Of a stretch of DNA of 64,000 bases, positions 8,074-15,355 are shown in pieces. Location of the stretch: NCBI GenBank assembly GCA_017429475.1, contig JAFROX010000001.1, positions 372,001 through 436,000 of the forward strand, in the 5' to 3' direction. Source of the stretch: Bacteroidales bacterium (GTDB lineage Bacteria > Bacteroidota > Bacteroidia > Bacteroidales > UBA932). Under the pieces are notes generated by a model. It saw only the letters and a list, made by a program, of their open reading frames with translations, was not told the origin of the DNA and made no database searches. Numbering within the stretch: the first letter of the stretch is position 1; each line of letters begins with the position of its first letter. Both the position numbers and the translations under genes were made by a program.

Positions 8074-8673
8074 TTATGAAAAATTGGCACTCAGATAGTC
8101 GTCGACCACAGTCGGGAAATGCTCCTGCTCCAGCAGGTGGATCTTGGCTGCCACATCCATTGCGGTGTCACAGGGAAGAACCTCGCACTTGGCCTGGAAA
8201 AGAGTCTTGCCGTGGTCATACTGTTCATCGACAAGATGGATGGTAATGCCGCTTTCTATCTCCTTGGCTGCAACGACAGCTTCGTGAACGTGCATACCGT
8301 GCATCCCTTTTCCGCCATACTTGGGAAGCAGTGCCGGATGGATATTTATTATCCTGCGGGGCCAGGCTTCTATCAGATGCGGAGGAATACGCATCAAAAA
8401 TCCCGCCAGAATCAGAGCGAACGCATCGTACTGCTTCAGGATTGCCGCCACTGAAGGCTTGCCTTCTTCTGTCGAGTCACCACTGCAGACCAGCTGGCTC
8501 TTGTCGAATACCACAGACGGCACTCCAAGCCTTTTTGCGCGCTGAAGGACGAAGGCATCCGGCTTGTTGCACAGGACAACCGCTACCCTGAACTCAGGGT
8601 GGCCCGAAAAGTATTTGATCAGGTTTTCTGCGTTAGTGCCACTGCCAGAGGCGAATATAGCTAGATTCCTCAT
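8074..8673 (-). CDS. purN: Phosphoribosylglycinamide formyltransferase PurN
   Basis: This 199-residue protein shows the PurN signature: FASGSGTNAENLI at the N-terminus (GAR-phosphate binding), HPALLPKYGGKGMHG with the catalytic His region near 110, and SGITIHLVDEQYDHG containing the catalytic Asp near 145. It transfers a formyl group from 10-formyltetrahydrofolate to glycinamide ribonucleotide in purine synthesis. The length is normal for PurN. It is the first gene of the pair with DUF4294. Another purine gene, purH, is far away at 21401, so there is no purine operon here. Confidence 0.96.
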   Translation of the reverse strand: MRNLAIFASGSGTNAENLIKYFSGHPEFRVAVVLCNKPDAFVLQRAKRLGVPSVVFDKSQLVCSGDSTEEGKPSVAAILKQYDAFALILAGFLMRIPPHLIEAWPRRIINIHPALLPKYGGKGMHGMHVHEAVVAAKEIESGITIHLVDEQYDHGKTLFQAKCEVLPCDTAMDVAAKIHLLEQEHFPTVVDDYLSANFS

Positions 8674-8689
8674 AGTCTGAAATTTGACG

Positions 8690-8735
8690 CGAAGGTAGAC
8701 AAATTTGGTAAAATGAAGAAAAATTACTTTCTTTG
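8690..8735. promoter_or_regulatory. acpP: Divergent promoter region between purN (-) and acpP (+)
   Basis: For acpP, TTTG at 8704-8707 and TTTCTTTG at 8728-8735 are 20 bases apart, close to the TTTG-N19-21-TAnnTTTG layout. The acpP ATG follows at 8765. For purN, CGAAGGTA at 8690-8697 reads TACCTTCG on the minus strand, a one-mismatch -7 box 17 bases before the purN start. Confidence 0.5.
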
Positions 8736-8764
8736 CACCTCAGTACTAAAAACACTAAAAGAAC

Positions 8765-9007
8765 ATGGAAGACATTACTGCTAAAGTAAAAGCCATCATT
8801 GTTGACAAGCTTGGCGTTGATGAAAGCGAAGTTCAGGAGAGTGCAAGCTTTACCAATGACCTTGGCGCAGATTCTCTGGATACAGTAGAACTGATTATGG
8901 AATTCGAGAAGGTATTCGGTATCTCAATTTCTGACGACGCTGCTGAGAAAATCACCACCGTTGGTGACGCCATCTCATACATCGAGCAGAGCGTAAAGGC
9001 AGAATAA
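8765..9007 (+). CDS. acpP: Acyl carrier protein
   Basis: This small acidic four-helix protein of 80 residues contains the conserved [10 protein letters not shown] motif. Ser37 carries the 4'-phosphopantetheine arm. It shuttles acyl chains for fatty-acid and lipid A synthesis. In many bacteria acpP is followed directly by fabF; here it stands alone, ended by a strong bidirectional terminator and facing the kinase gene, so any fabF lies elsewhere. Its own promoter is visible upstream. Confidence 0.97.
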   Translation: MEDITAKVKAIIVDKLGVDESEVQESASFTNDLGADSLDTVELIMEFEKVFGISISDDAAEKITTVGDAISYIEQSVKAE

Positions 9008-9039
9008 TTCGAATTTCAGTACATACGACGTAAATAAAG

Positions 9040-9075
9040 ACCGTCGGTTCCAAATGGGACCGACGGTACTTTTTT
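9040..9075. terminator. Intrinsic terminator after acpP, probably bidirectional
   Basis: A 12-base stem (ACCGTCGGTTCC pairing with GGGACCGACGGT, one G-T pair) closes on an AAAT loop and is followed by six T at 9070-9075. The upstream side is A-rich (AAATAAAGA), so it can also serve the convergent kinase gene ending at 9100. Confidence 0.9.
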
Positions 9076-9099
9076 GCTGTCTGTTTCCGGAAGAACCGG

Positions 9100-10107
9100 C
9101 TACTCGCGGATACCCATCACTTTCCGGATCTGCTTCTTGGCTTCCCTCCAGCGGGGAATGTCGAGTTTCGTGCCGATGATCTCGACAACTTTAGATGACA
9201 GGATCGAGCCGACTTTTCCGCAGATGTCGAGAGGCATCCCGAGGGAGTGGGCATATAGGAAACCGGCGGCATAGAGGTCTCCGGCACCAGTTGCATCCCT
9301 GGCTACAGCCTTGCGGGGCCTGATTTTGTGGAACTCCTTGCCCGAACGCACCATCGACCCTTTTTCTCCAACCTTGACTATGGCGATGCTGCACAGTTTG
9401 GCTATGTCGGCTGCTGCCTTGACTGGGTCCTTGCCGGTAAATGCGCGAGCTTCGTGTTCGTTTGCAAAGACGATGTCGACGTTGTTCTCCACGATGTCGT
9501 GCAGGAAGGCGTTGTTGGACTCCACGATGTTGTAGCTGGCCAGGTCGACTGAGATAATCATATTTTTCTCGCGCCCGATCTCCACGGCTCTTCGGAAGAG
9601 CCGCTGGTTCTGCACCAGATAACCTTCGAGATGCAGGTAGTCGTAGCCGTCGAAATCGTCGGGGTTGAGGTCTTCGGGCTCCAGTTCCAGAGCCGCTCCG
9701 AGATAGGTGGCGAATGTGCGCTCGTAGTTCGGTTCGGTGATGATGACTATCGCACGGCCGCTGGGAGCCTTTCCCCTGAGCACCATCGAGTCGATACCGT
9801 CCCGCCGCTGTTCCGACTTGAAGAGCGATCCGATGTCGTCCTTGCCCACCTTGCCGATGAAACCGGCCTTCATACCGAAGATTGCCGCGGCAGATATGGC
9901 GTTTGCGGCACTTCCTCCGGCAACGTACTTGATGCCCTTATCCTTGATGGCCTCCCATATCTTGTTGCCGGCTTCGGCATCGACGTGCTGCATGCTTCCC
10001 TTGGGAAGGTTGAACTGTTGGAGGATGGAGTCGTCCGGCAGGATAGCCAGGATGTCGGTAAGGGCATTGCCTATGCCGAGGATGGATTTAACGCTTTTTG
10101 ATGTCAT
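9100..10107 (-). CDS. Adenosine kinase-like PfkB family kinase
   Basis: This 335-residue protein has the PfkB (ribokinase) layout: ILGIGNALTDILAILPDD at the N-terminus, a glycine-rich GGSAANAISAAAIFG near residue 60, and the C-terminal signature ARDATGAGDLYAAGFLYA whose Asp is the catalytic base. Bacteroidota proteins of this type are usually annotated adenosine kinase (adenosine to AMP). The PfkB family also includes sugar kinases, and sequence alone does not settle the substrate. It is a single gene with its own promoter (TAAATTTG on the minus strand, 30 bases upstream). Confidence 0.85.
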   Translation of the reverse strand: MTSKSVKSILGIGNALTDILAILPDDSILQQFNLPKGSMQHVDAEAGNKIWEAIKDKGIKYVAGGSAANAISAAAIFGMKAGFIGKVGKDDIGSLFKSEQRRDGIDSMVLRGKAPSGRAIVIITEPNYERTFATYLGAALELEPEDLNPDDFDGYDYLHLEGYLVQNQRLFRRAVEIGREKNMIISVDLASYNIVESNNAFLHDIVENNVDIVFANEHEARAFTGKDPVKAAADIAKLCSIAIVKVGEKGSMVRSGKEFHKIRPRKAVARDATGAGDLYAAGFLYAHSLGMPLDICGKVGSILSSKVVEIIGTKLDIPRWREAKKQIRKVMGIRE

Positions 10108-10137
10108 CGCAAGAAGGTCTGCAAGAGTGCTTTTCTA

Positions 10138-10166
10138 CAAATTTAGTAAATAAATGACTACCTTTG
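10138..10166. promoter_or_regulatory. Divergent -7 box pair: kinase (-) and flippase-like gene (+)
   Basis: CAAATTTA at 10138-10145 reads TAAATTTG toward the kinase gene, and TACCTTTG at 10159-10166 reads toward the gene at 10189. Both match TAnnTTTG and point away from each other, 13 bases apart. Confidence 0.6.
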
Positions 10167-10188
10167 TTGGTTGTATTGAAGAAAGGCT

Positions 10189-11193
10189 ATGAATCCCCGG
10201 CTCAAGAGCATAATGAAGTATTCTGCGGCAGTGATACTAACGGTATTCCTGCTGTATCTTGCGTTCAGGGGCATGGACTGGAACTCGTTCGTCGAAGGCC
10301 TGCGCAGCTGCAACTACTGGTGGATCTTTGCCGCTATGGTGGCCGGTGTGCTGGGAACCGTTTTCCGTGGTCTGAGATGGCGTCTTCTTCTGCTTCCCAT
10401 CGACTCGAAGGTGCGCAGGGTGGATTGCTGCAACGCATATGCCGTATGCTACCTGTCCAATATCGCAGTGCTGCGCAGCGGCGAACTGGTGCGATGCGGT
10501 ATGATAGCCGACAGCAGCAGGGTTCCTTTCAAGGACAGTCTCGGCAGTGTGATGGTGGAACGTGCGTGGGATATATTGGTTTCCGTCCTGATGATAGTCG
10601 CAATGTTCTTCCTCACTCCTTTCGGAGGCTTTATGGTAGAGCATATCTGGAATCCTTTCGTGGAATCCTTCTCGACAAAGACCTTGTTGCTGATAATCGT
10701 CCTTGCAGTGCTGCTGGTGCTGGCCATTCTGCCGGTTGTCCGTTATATGGACAGAATCCGCCACAGCCGCATCGGAGGCAAGATCATAGATTTCATCAAG
10801 GGTATGCTCAACGGAGTCAAGGCTGCATTCAAGATGAAGCACGGATTTCTGTTCGTCTTTTACACTGTCATGGTGCAGCTGCTATACTGGCTTGAGGTAG
10901 TGTTCGTGATCCAGGCCTTCCCGGCTGTTTCACACCTGACCGGAATGGATGCCCTGTTCATAATGATGCTCGGTCTTGTCGGCTGGGCCATCCCTGTACA
11001 GGGTGGCTTCGGCGCCTACCACGTCATAGTGTCAATGGCTCTTGTTCCTATCTACGGCATCGACCAGCAGACCGCCCTCGTGTTCGCCACCATTTCACAC
11101 GAAGCACAGATAGTGCAGATGATAGTGTTCGGACTCGCAGCCCTTGTGTTCGGAGTCTACCTCAGGAATAGAAGACTAAACATAAAACAATAG
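10189..11193 (+). CDS. Flippase-like membrane protein (lysylphosphatidylglycerol synthetase TM / YbhN family)
   Basis: This 334-residue protein has about eight hydrophobic segments. It carries the family pattern GLRWRLLLLPIDSKV, then CCNAYAVCYLSNIAVLRSGELVRCG near residue 95, and a late GWAIPVQGGFGAYHVIVSMAL. This is the UPF0104 (YbhN/AglD-like) family, related to the transmembrane half of MprF but without its aminoacyl-transferase half. Members are thought to move lipids or lipid-linked sugars across the inner membrane; the substrate here is unknown. A sugar nucleotidyltransferase gene starts two bases after it, hinting at a glycan or glycolipid pathway. Confidence 0.87.
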   Translation: MNPRLKSIMKYSAAVILTVFLLYLAFRGMDWNSFVEGLRSCNYWWIFAAMVAGVLGTVFRGLRWRLLLLPIDSKVRRVDCCNAYAVCYLSNIAVLRSGELVRCGMIADSSRVPFKDSLGSVMVERAWDILVSVLMIVAMFFLTPFGGFMVEHIWNPFVESFSTKTLLLIIVLAVLLVLAILPVVRYMDRIRHSRIGGKIIDFIKGMLNGVKAAFKMKHGFLFVFYTVMVQLLYWLEVVFVIQAFPAVSHLTGMDALFIMMLGLVGWAIPVQGGFGAYHVIVSMALVPIYGIDQQTALVFATISHEAQIVQMIVFGLAALVFGVYLRNRRLNIKQ

Positions 11194-11195
11194 AT

Positions 11196-12104
11196 ATGAA
11201 ACCCACATTATTGATACTTGCAGCAGGAATGGGCTCACGATATGGCTCACTGAAGCAGATGGACGGCCTCGGCCCCAACGGCGAAGCCATAATCGACTAC
11301 TCTATATTTGATGCCATAAGGGCAGGGTTCGGCAAAGTGGTCTTCGTAATCCGCCACTCTTTCGCAGAAACCTTCAAGGAGCATTTCCGTGCAGAGAAGT
11401 TCGGTGATGACGTGAAATTCGAGTTTGTCTATCAGGAACTGGACTACCTTCCCGAAGGCTATACCGTCCCTGAGGGACGCCAGAAACCCTGGGGCACGAA
11501 CCACGCCGTGATGATGGCCGCCGGTGTGATCGACGAGCCTTTCGCCGTAATCAACTCCGACGACTTCTACGGCCGCTCAAGCTATGAGACTATGGCCGCA
11601 TACCTCCGCTCCATCGAAGGAACCGAAGGACAATATGCAATGGTAGGCTATCATCTGGAAAACACCCTCTCCGATTTCGGCACCGTATCGCGCGGCATCT
11701 GCGGAGTTGACGCCGACGGCAACCTCACTACCGTGACCGAACGCACGGCCATTGCCAGAAGCGGCGGAGTCGTTTATTACATAGAAGGAGAAGAAAAGCA
11801 CGAGCTCAATCCAAAGAGCTATGTGTCAATGAACTTCTGGGGTTTCACTCCTGACTACTTCAAGCACTCCGAGCGCATTTTCAAGCAGTTCCTTGACGAG
11901 AACCGTGACAATCTCAAGGCTGAATACTTCATCCCCTACATCGCAGACAAGCTTATACTTGAAAACATCGCCTCAATCAAGGTGCTGGAATGTGATGCGA
12001 AATGGTTCGGCGTCACCTACAAGGAAGACCGCCCGTTCACTGTCGATAAGATCAACGCACTGATTGCAGCCGGAGAATATCCCCAGAAGATCTGGAGAGG
12101 TTAA
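11196..12104 (+). CDS. Sugar-phosphate nucleotidyltransferase family protein
   Basis: This 302-residue protein begins with the NTP-transferase signature ILAAGMGSRYGSLKQMDGL, followed by NGEAIIDYSIFDA. An INSDDFYG stretch near residue 113 should bind metal and nucleotide. The length and layout match a Bacteroidota group simply called nucleotidyltransferase; it may make an NDP-sugar, but neither base nor sugar can be read from the sequence. It is cotranscribed with the flippase-like gene (two-base gap) and ends convergently with radA, with a weak hairpin between. Confidence 0.85.
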   Translation: MKPTLLILAAGMGSRYGSLKQMDGLGPNGEAIIDYSIFDAIRAGFGKVVFVIRHSFAETFKEHFRAEKFGDDVKFEFVYQELDYLPEGYTVPEGRQKPWGTNHAVMMAAGVIDEPFAVINSDDFYGRSSYETMAAYLRSIEGTEGQYAMVGYHLENTLSDFGTVSRGICGVDADGNLTTVTERTAIARSGGVVYYIEGEEKHELNPKSYVSMNFWGFTPDYFKHSERIFKQFLDENRDNLKAEYFIPYIADKLILENIASIKVLECDAKWFGVTYKEDRPFTVDKINALIAAGEYPQKIWRG

Positions 12105-12123
12105 AGGCTTTTCGAAAAGGCCT
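12105..12123. terminator. Weak hairpin between convergent genes
   Basis: AGGCTTTTC pairs with GAAAAGGCCT with one bulged base, immediately after the nucleotidyltransferase stop codon. There is no T-run on the plus side, so it is at most a weak terminator shared with the convergent radA gene. Confidence 0.35.
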
Positions 12124-12127
12124 GAAT

Positions 12128-13513
12128 TTACGCCTTGAACAGCTTGCGGCAGAGTTCTGCCACGTCTGAGACCGCGATGACCTCGATGTTGTCGTTGCGG
12201 GCGAAGGAATCTTTCTTGTTGAAAGAAGAGATGTAGATTTTCTTGAAGCCGAGTTTCGCGGCTTCGGCTATGCGGCGTTCCACCTGGCTTACGGGCCTTA
12301 TTTCGCCGCTCAGGCCGACCTCAGCTGAGAAGCAGCTGTCAGCCGACACGGAAATGTCGAAATTGGATGACAGTATCGCGGCGATGACTGCCAGGTCACA
12401 GGCGGGGTCGCTGATGCGCAGGCCGCCTGCGATGTTCAGGAACACGTCCTTGGAACCAAGCCTGAATCCGGCCCTCTTCTCAAGCACGGCGAGCAGCATA
12501 TTCATCTTGCGGACGTCGAAGCCTGTGGCGCTGCGCTGGGGCACGCCGTATGCAGCAGTGCTCACAAGTGACTGGATTTCTATGAGCAGAGGCCTCGTGC
12601 CGTCCATCATCGCCGCCACGGCTATGCCGCTCAAATTCTCCTGATGCATCGGGATGAGCATTTCGCTGGGGTTGCTGACTTCGCGCAGTCCCTTCCCCGT
12701 CATCTCGAATACCGACAGTTCTGCGGTGGAGCCGAAACGGTTCTTTATACTGCGCAGTATCCTGTACGCACCGCGGGTGTCACCTTCGAACTGCAGCACG
12801 ACGTCGACTATATGCTCCAGGATCTTCGGGCCTGCTATCGCACCGTCCTTCGTGATATGGCCGATAAGAATAACAGAGGTATTGCTTTCCTTGGCATATC
12901 GAAGCAGGGCCGCGGCACATTCGCGCACCTGCGACACGCTTCCGGCAGAAGATTCTATGGTCTCGCTGAATATGGTCTGGATGGAGTCAATTATAAGCAG
13001 GTCGGGATTGACCTCCTGCGCTCTGGCAATGATGTTCTCGAGCAGGGTCTCGCTGAGCACAAGGCAGTCGCACTCATCGCTGCCGAGCCTCTGGGCACGG
13101 AGCTTCAGCTGGCGGAGACTCTCCTCGCCAGACACATAAAGTGTTTTTATGTCCGGACAGTTCATCGGAATCTGGAGGGCCAGCGTAGACTTGCCGATGC
13201 CGGGCTCTCCACCGATCAGTATCATCGAGCCGCGGACCATTCCGCCTCCCAGTATCCTGTCCACCTCCTCTATGCCTATCGAGAAACGGCTTTCCTCAGA
13301 CATGCTGATTTCGGAAAGAGGCTGGGGACGGGCATCCTTCTCGGTAGAGACATAACCTCTCGTACGCGAGGGAGCTGCAGCCTTGCCCGACGGAGCGGCT
13401 TTCGGCTCTTCTACCATCGTGTTCCACTCCCCGCAAGCAGGGCACTGTCCCATCCATTTGGGATATTCGTTGCCGCACGAAGTGCAATACCAGACTGTCT
13501 TTGCCTTTGCCAT
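12128..13513 (-). CDS. radA: DNA repair ATPase RadA (Sms)
   Basis: The start at 13513 is chosen because the product then begins MAKAKTVWYC with the zinc finger Cys10, Cys13, Cys24 and Cys27; a longer open frame adds 39 residues of non-conserved sequence. The 461-residue protein has a Walker A motif GEPGIGKST at 102-110, the RadA-specific KNRFGS motif, and a C-terminal Lon-protease-like domain (KDVFLNIAGGLRISDP). RadA promotes branch migration in recombinational repair. It begins two bases after prmC and is the last gene of the leftward PBP1A-ddl-prmC-radA transcript. Confidence 0.96.
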   Translation of the reverse strand: MAKAKTVWYCTSCGNEYPKWMGQCPACGEWNTMVEEPKAAPSGKAAAPSRTRGYVSTEKDARPQPLSEISMSEESRFSIGIEEVDRILGGGMVRGSMILIGGEPGIGKSTLALQIPMNCPDIKTLYVSGEESLRQLKLRAQRLGSDECDCLVLSETLLENIIARAQEVNPDLLIIDSIQTIFSETIESSAGSVSQVRECAAALLRYAKESNTSVILIGHITKDGAIAGPKILEHIVDVVLQFEGDTRGAYRILRSIKNRFGSTAELSVFEMTGKGLREVSNPSEMLIPMHQENLSGIAVAAMMDGTRPLLIEIQSLVSTAAYGVPQRSATGFDVRKMNMLLAVLEKRAGFRLGSKDVFLNIAGGLRISDPACDLAVIAAILSSNFDISVSADSCFSAEVGLSGEIRPVSQVERRIAEAAKLGFKKIYISSFNKKDSFARNDNIEVIAVSDVAELCRKLFKA

Positions 13514-13515
13514 AT

Positions 13516-14367
13516 CTATCCTCTCCTTACCCTTACAAATCTGTCCTTGTCGTTGAAATCCTTTATTACTTCCGATCCCGGGAACAACTCCGCAGTCTCG
13601 TGAGCCAATGCCTCGTTGACCTCCATCCACATCACACCTTTCGGCTTGAGCAGCGCTCCGGCCCAGGTCGAGAGCGCCCTGTAGAACATCAAGGGGTCTT
13701 CGTCAGGCACGAACAGGGCCTGTTCGGGCTCCCATTTGAGCACATTGTCGCGCATCGCGGCCTTCTCGCTCTCTTTTATATAAGGCGGATTGCTCACGAC
13801 CACGTCGAACTTGGGCAAGCCGGCCGGCGGAGCCTGCAGCACATCAGCCACGAAGAACACGGGCCTGATGCATTTGACCCTCTGCCTGCAGGCGACAGCC
13901 AGTGCATCGGTGCTTATGTCGCAGCCGTAAACCTGGGCGTCGGGAAATTCCGAAGCAAAGGCATAGGCAAGACAACCAGACCCGGTGCATATGTCCAGCA
14001 CATTGAAGTTGTCGTCTTCGCTGGCATCCATTACGGCTTCGGCATCTTCAGCAGCGAGCGAAAACATCTGCTCCGTCTCGGGACGGGGTATCAACACGCC
14101 TTCCTTCACGCGGATGCGGATGCCCGCGAACATACAGCTGCCGAGAACATATTGCAGGGGCTTGGCATCGAGAAGTTCGCTGCCCATCACCTGCAGCCTT
14201 TCCATCTGCTCTTCGGTAATGACCCTTTCCGGCTCGCTGAGGCACTTGTACCTCTCGATGGCCAGCACGTTGCAGACCAGACTTTCCGCTATGGCCTTCG
14301 CCTCCCTCCCGGGATAGAGGGACTGCAGCTTTTCAGCAAGGATACTTATGTAGCTGCCGACGGTCAT
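13516..14367 (-). CDS. prmC: Release factor glutamine methyltransferase PrmC
   Basis: This 283-residue Rossmann methyltransferase has the SAM-binding motif VLDICTGSGCLAYAFASEFP and the hallmark NPPYIKESE, whose NPPY binds the glutamine amide. The N-terminal helical domain (about 1-85) fits PrmC. It methylates the Gln of the GGQ motif in peptide release factors. It lies four bases after ddl and two before radA, so it is translated from the same message. Confidence 0.95.
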   Translation of the reverse strand: MTVGSYISILAEKLQSLYPGREAKAIAESLVCNVLAIERYKCLSEPERVITEEQMERLQVMGSELLDAKPLQYVLGSCMFAGIRIRVKEGVLIPRPETEQMFSLAAEDAEAVMDASEDDNFNVLDICTGSGCLAYAFASEFPDAQVYGCDISTDALAVACRQRVKCIRPVFFVADVLQAPPAGLPKFDVVVSNPPYIKESEKAAMRDNVLKWEPEQALFVPDEDPLMFYRALSTWAGALLKPKGVMWMEVNEALAHETAELFPGSEVIKDFNDKDRFVRVRRG

Positions 14368-14371
14368 AGTG

Positions 14372-15355
14372 CTATCTTGCGCTTTCGATCAGCTCGGTGT
14401 AGAATTCTTTGATGTCGATCCTGGCCGCCCTGATCATCTTGGGCACGAGACTCATACGGGTCATCCCCGGAGTCGCGTTGATTTCGAGGAAATATACCCC
14501 GTCTTCAGCCATTATGTAATCCATCCTCATAAGTCCGGTGCAACCCAGATGACGGTAGATGGTTTCGGTCCAGAAACCGATGTCAGCCTTCTGCTCGGCA
14601 GTGATGCCGGCCGGGCACACCTCATCGCTCTTGCCCAGATACTTGGCCTCATAGTCGAAGTATTCGTTCTGGGTTATGATCTCTGTCACGGGCAGGAGCA
14701 CGACCTTGCCTTTGGATGTATAGGCGGCCTGCGTCATTTCCCTGCCGGTAATTGCTTTTTCTATCAGGATGGTGTCGCTCTCCTTGAATGCCGCATCGAT
14801 GGCGGCAGGAATGTCGGAAGCTTTCTTGACCTTGGTGACTCCGAAGCTGCTGCCTCCGTCAGAGGGCTTCACGAACACAGGCAGAGACAACTTGCCGACT
14901 ATGGCGTCCACGTCGTACGGTTCCCCTCTGTGGAGGAACACGTCATCAGCCATCCTGACGCCCGTATCACGCAGGAAAGCCTTGCAGGAATACTTGTTGA
15001 AAGCCACCGTGCAGACGAAAGAAGAGCAGGTCGTCACCGGCACTCCCATCATCTCGAAATAGCCCTGCAGCAAACCGTTCTCTCCGGGGATTCCGTGAAT
15101 CATTATGCAGGCCACGTCAAACTTGACGCCGTTGCAGGAGAAACTGCCCTTGTCCACGGTGCCGAGCACCTTCATATTGCTGCTGTCTGCACTCTCCCAC
15201 TCTACCAGGAGCCAGTTGTCGGCATTGAAAAGCACTTCATACACCTCATATCTGTCCCTGTCTATGGATGCCGCGGCGTATCTGCCGCTCATTATCGATA
15301 TTTCTCTTTCGGAAGATGTACCTCCGTAAATAACTGCTATCTTTTTCTTCATCAT
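14372..15355 (-). CDS. ddl: D-alanine--D-alanine ligase
   Basis: The N-terminal VIYGGTSSEREISIMSG and the ATP-grasp motifs VKPSDGGSSFGVTKV and YFLEINATPGMTRMSLVPK identify Ddl. About 327 residues is normal. It joins two D-alanines for the peptidoglycan precursor. The longest frame would begin at a TTG (15358); the ATG at 15355 is preferred and overlaps the PBP1A stop by one base (TGATG), implying coupled translation. A second in-frame ATG follows directly, so the exact start is ambiguous by one residue. Confidence 0.95.
   Translation of the reverse strand: MMKKKIAVIYGGTSSEREISIMSGRYAAASIDRDRYEVYEVLFNADNWLLVEWESADSSNMKVLGTVDKGSFSCNGVKFDVACIMIHGIPGENGLLQGYFEMMGVPVTTCSSFVCTVAFNKYSCKAFLRDTGVRMADDVFLHRGEPYDVDAIVGKLSLPVFVKPSDGGSSFGVTKVKKASDIPAAIDAAFKESDTILIEKAITGREMTQAAYTSKGKVVLLPVTEIITQNEYFDYEAKYLGKSDEVCPAGITAEQKADIGFWTETIYRHLGCTGLMRMDYIMAEDGVYFLEINATPGMTRMSLVPKMIRAARIDIKEFYTELIESAR

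Noticed and set aside
13514-13630. Extended N-terminus for radA
   Set aside because: The additional 39 residues overlap prmC and precede the conserved MAKAK zinc-finger start.
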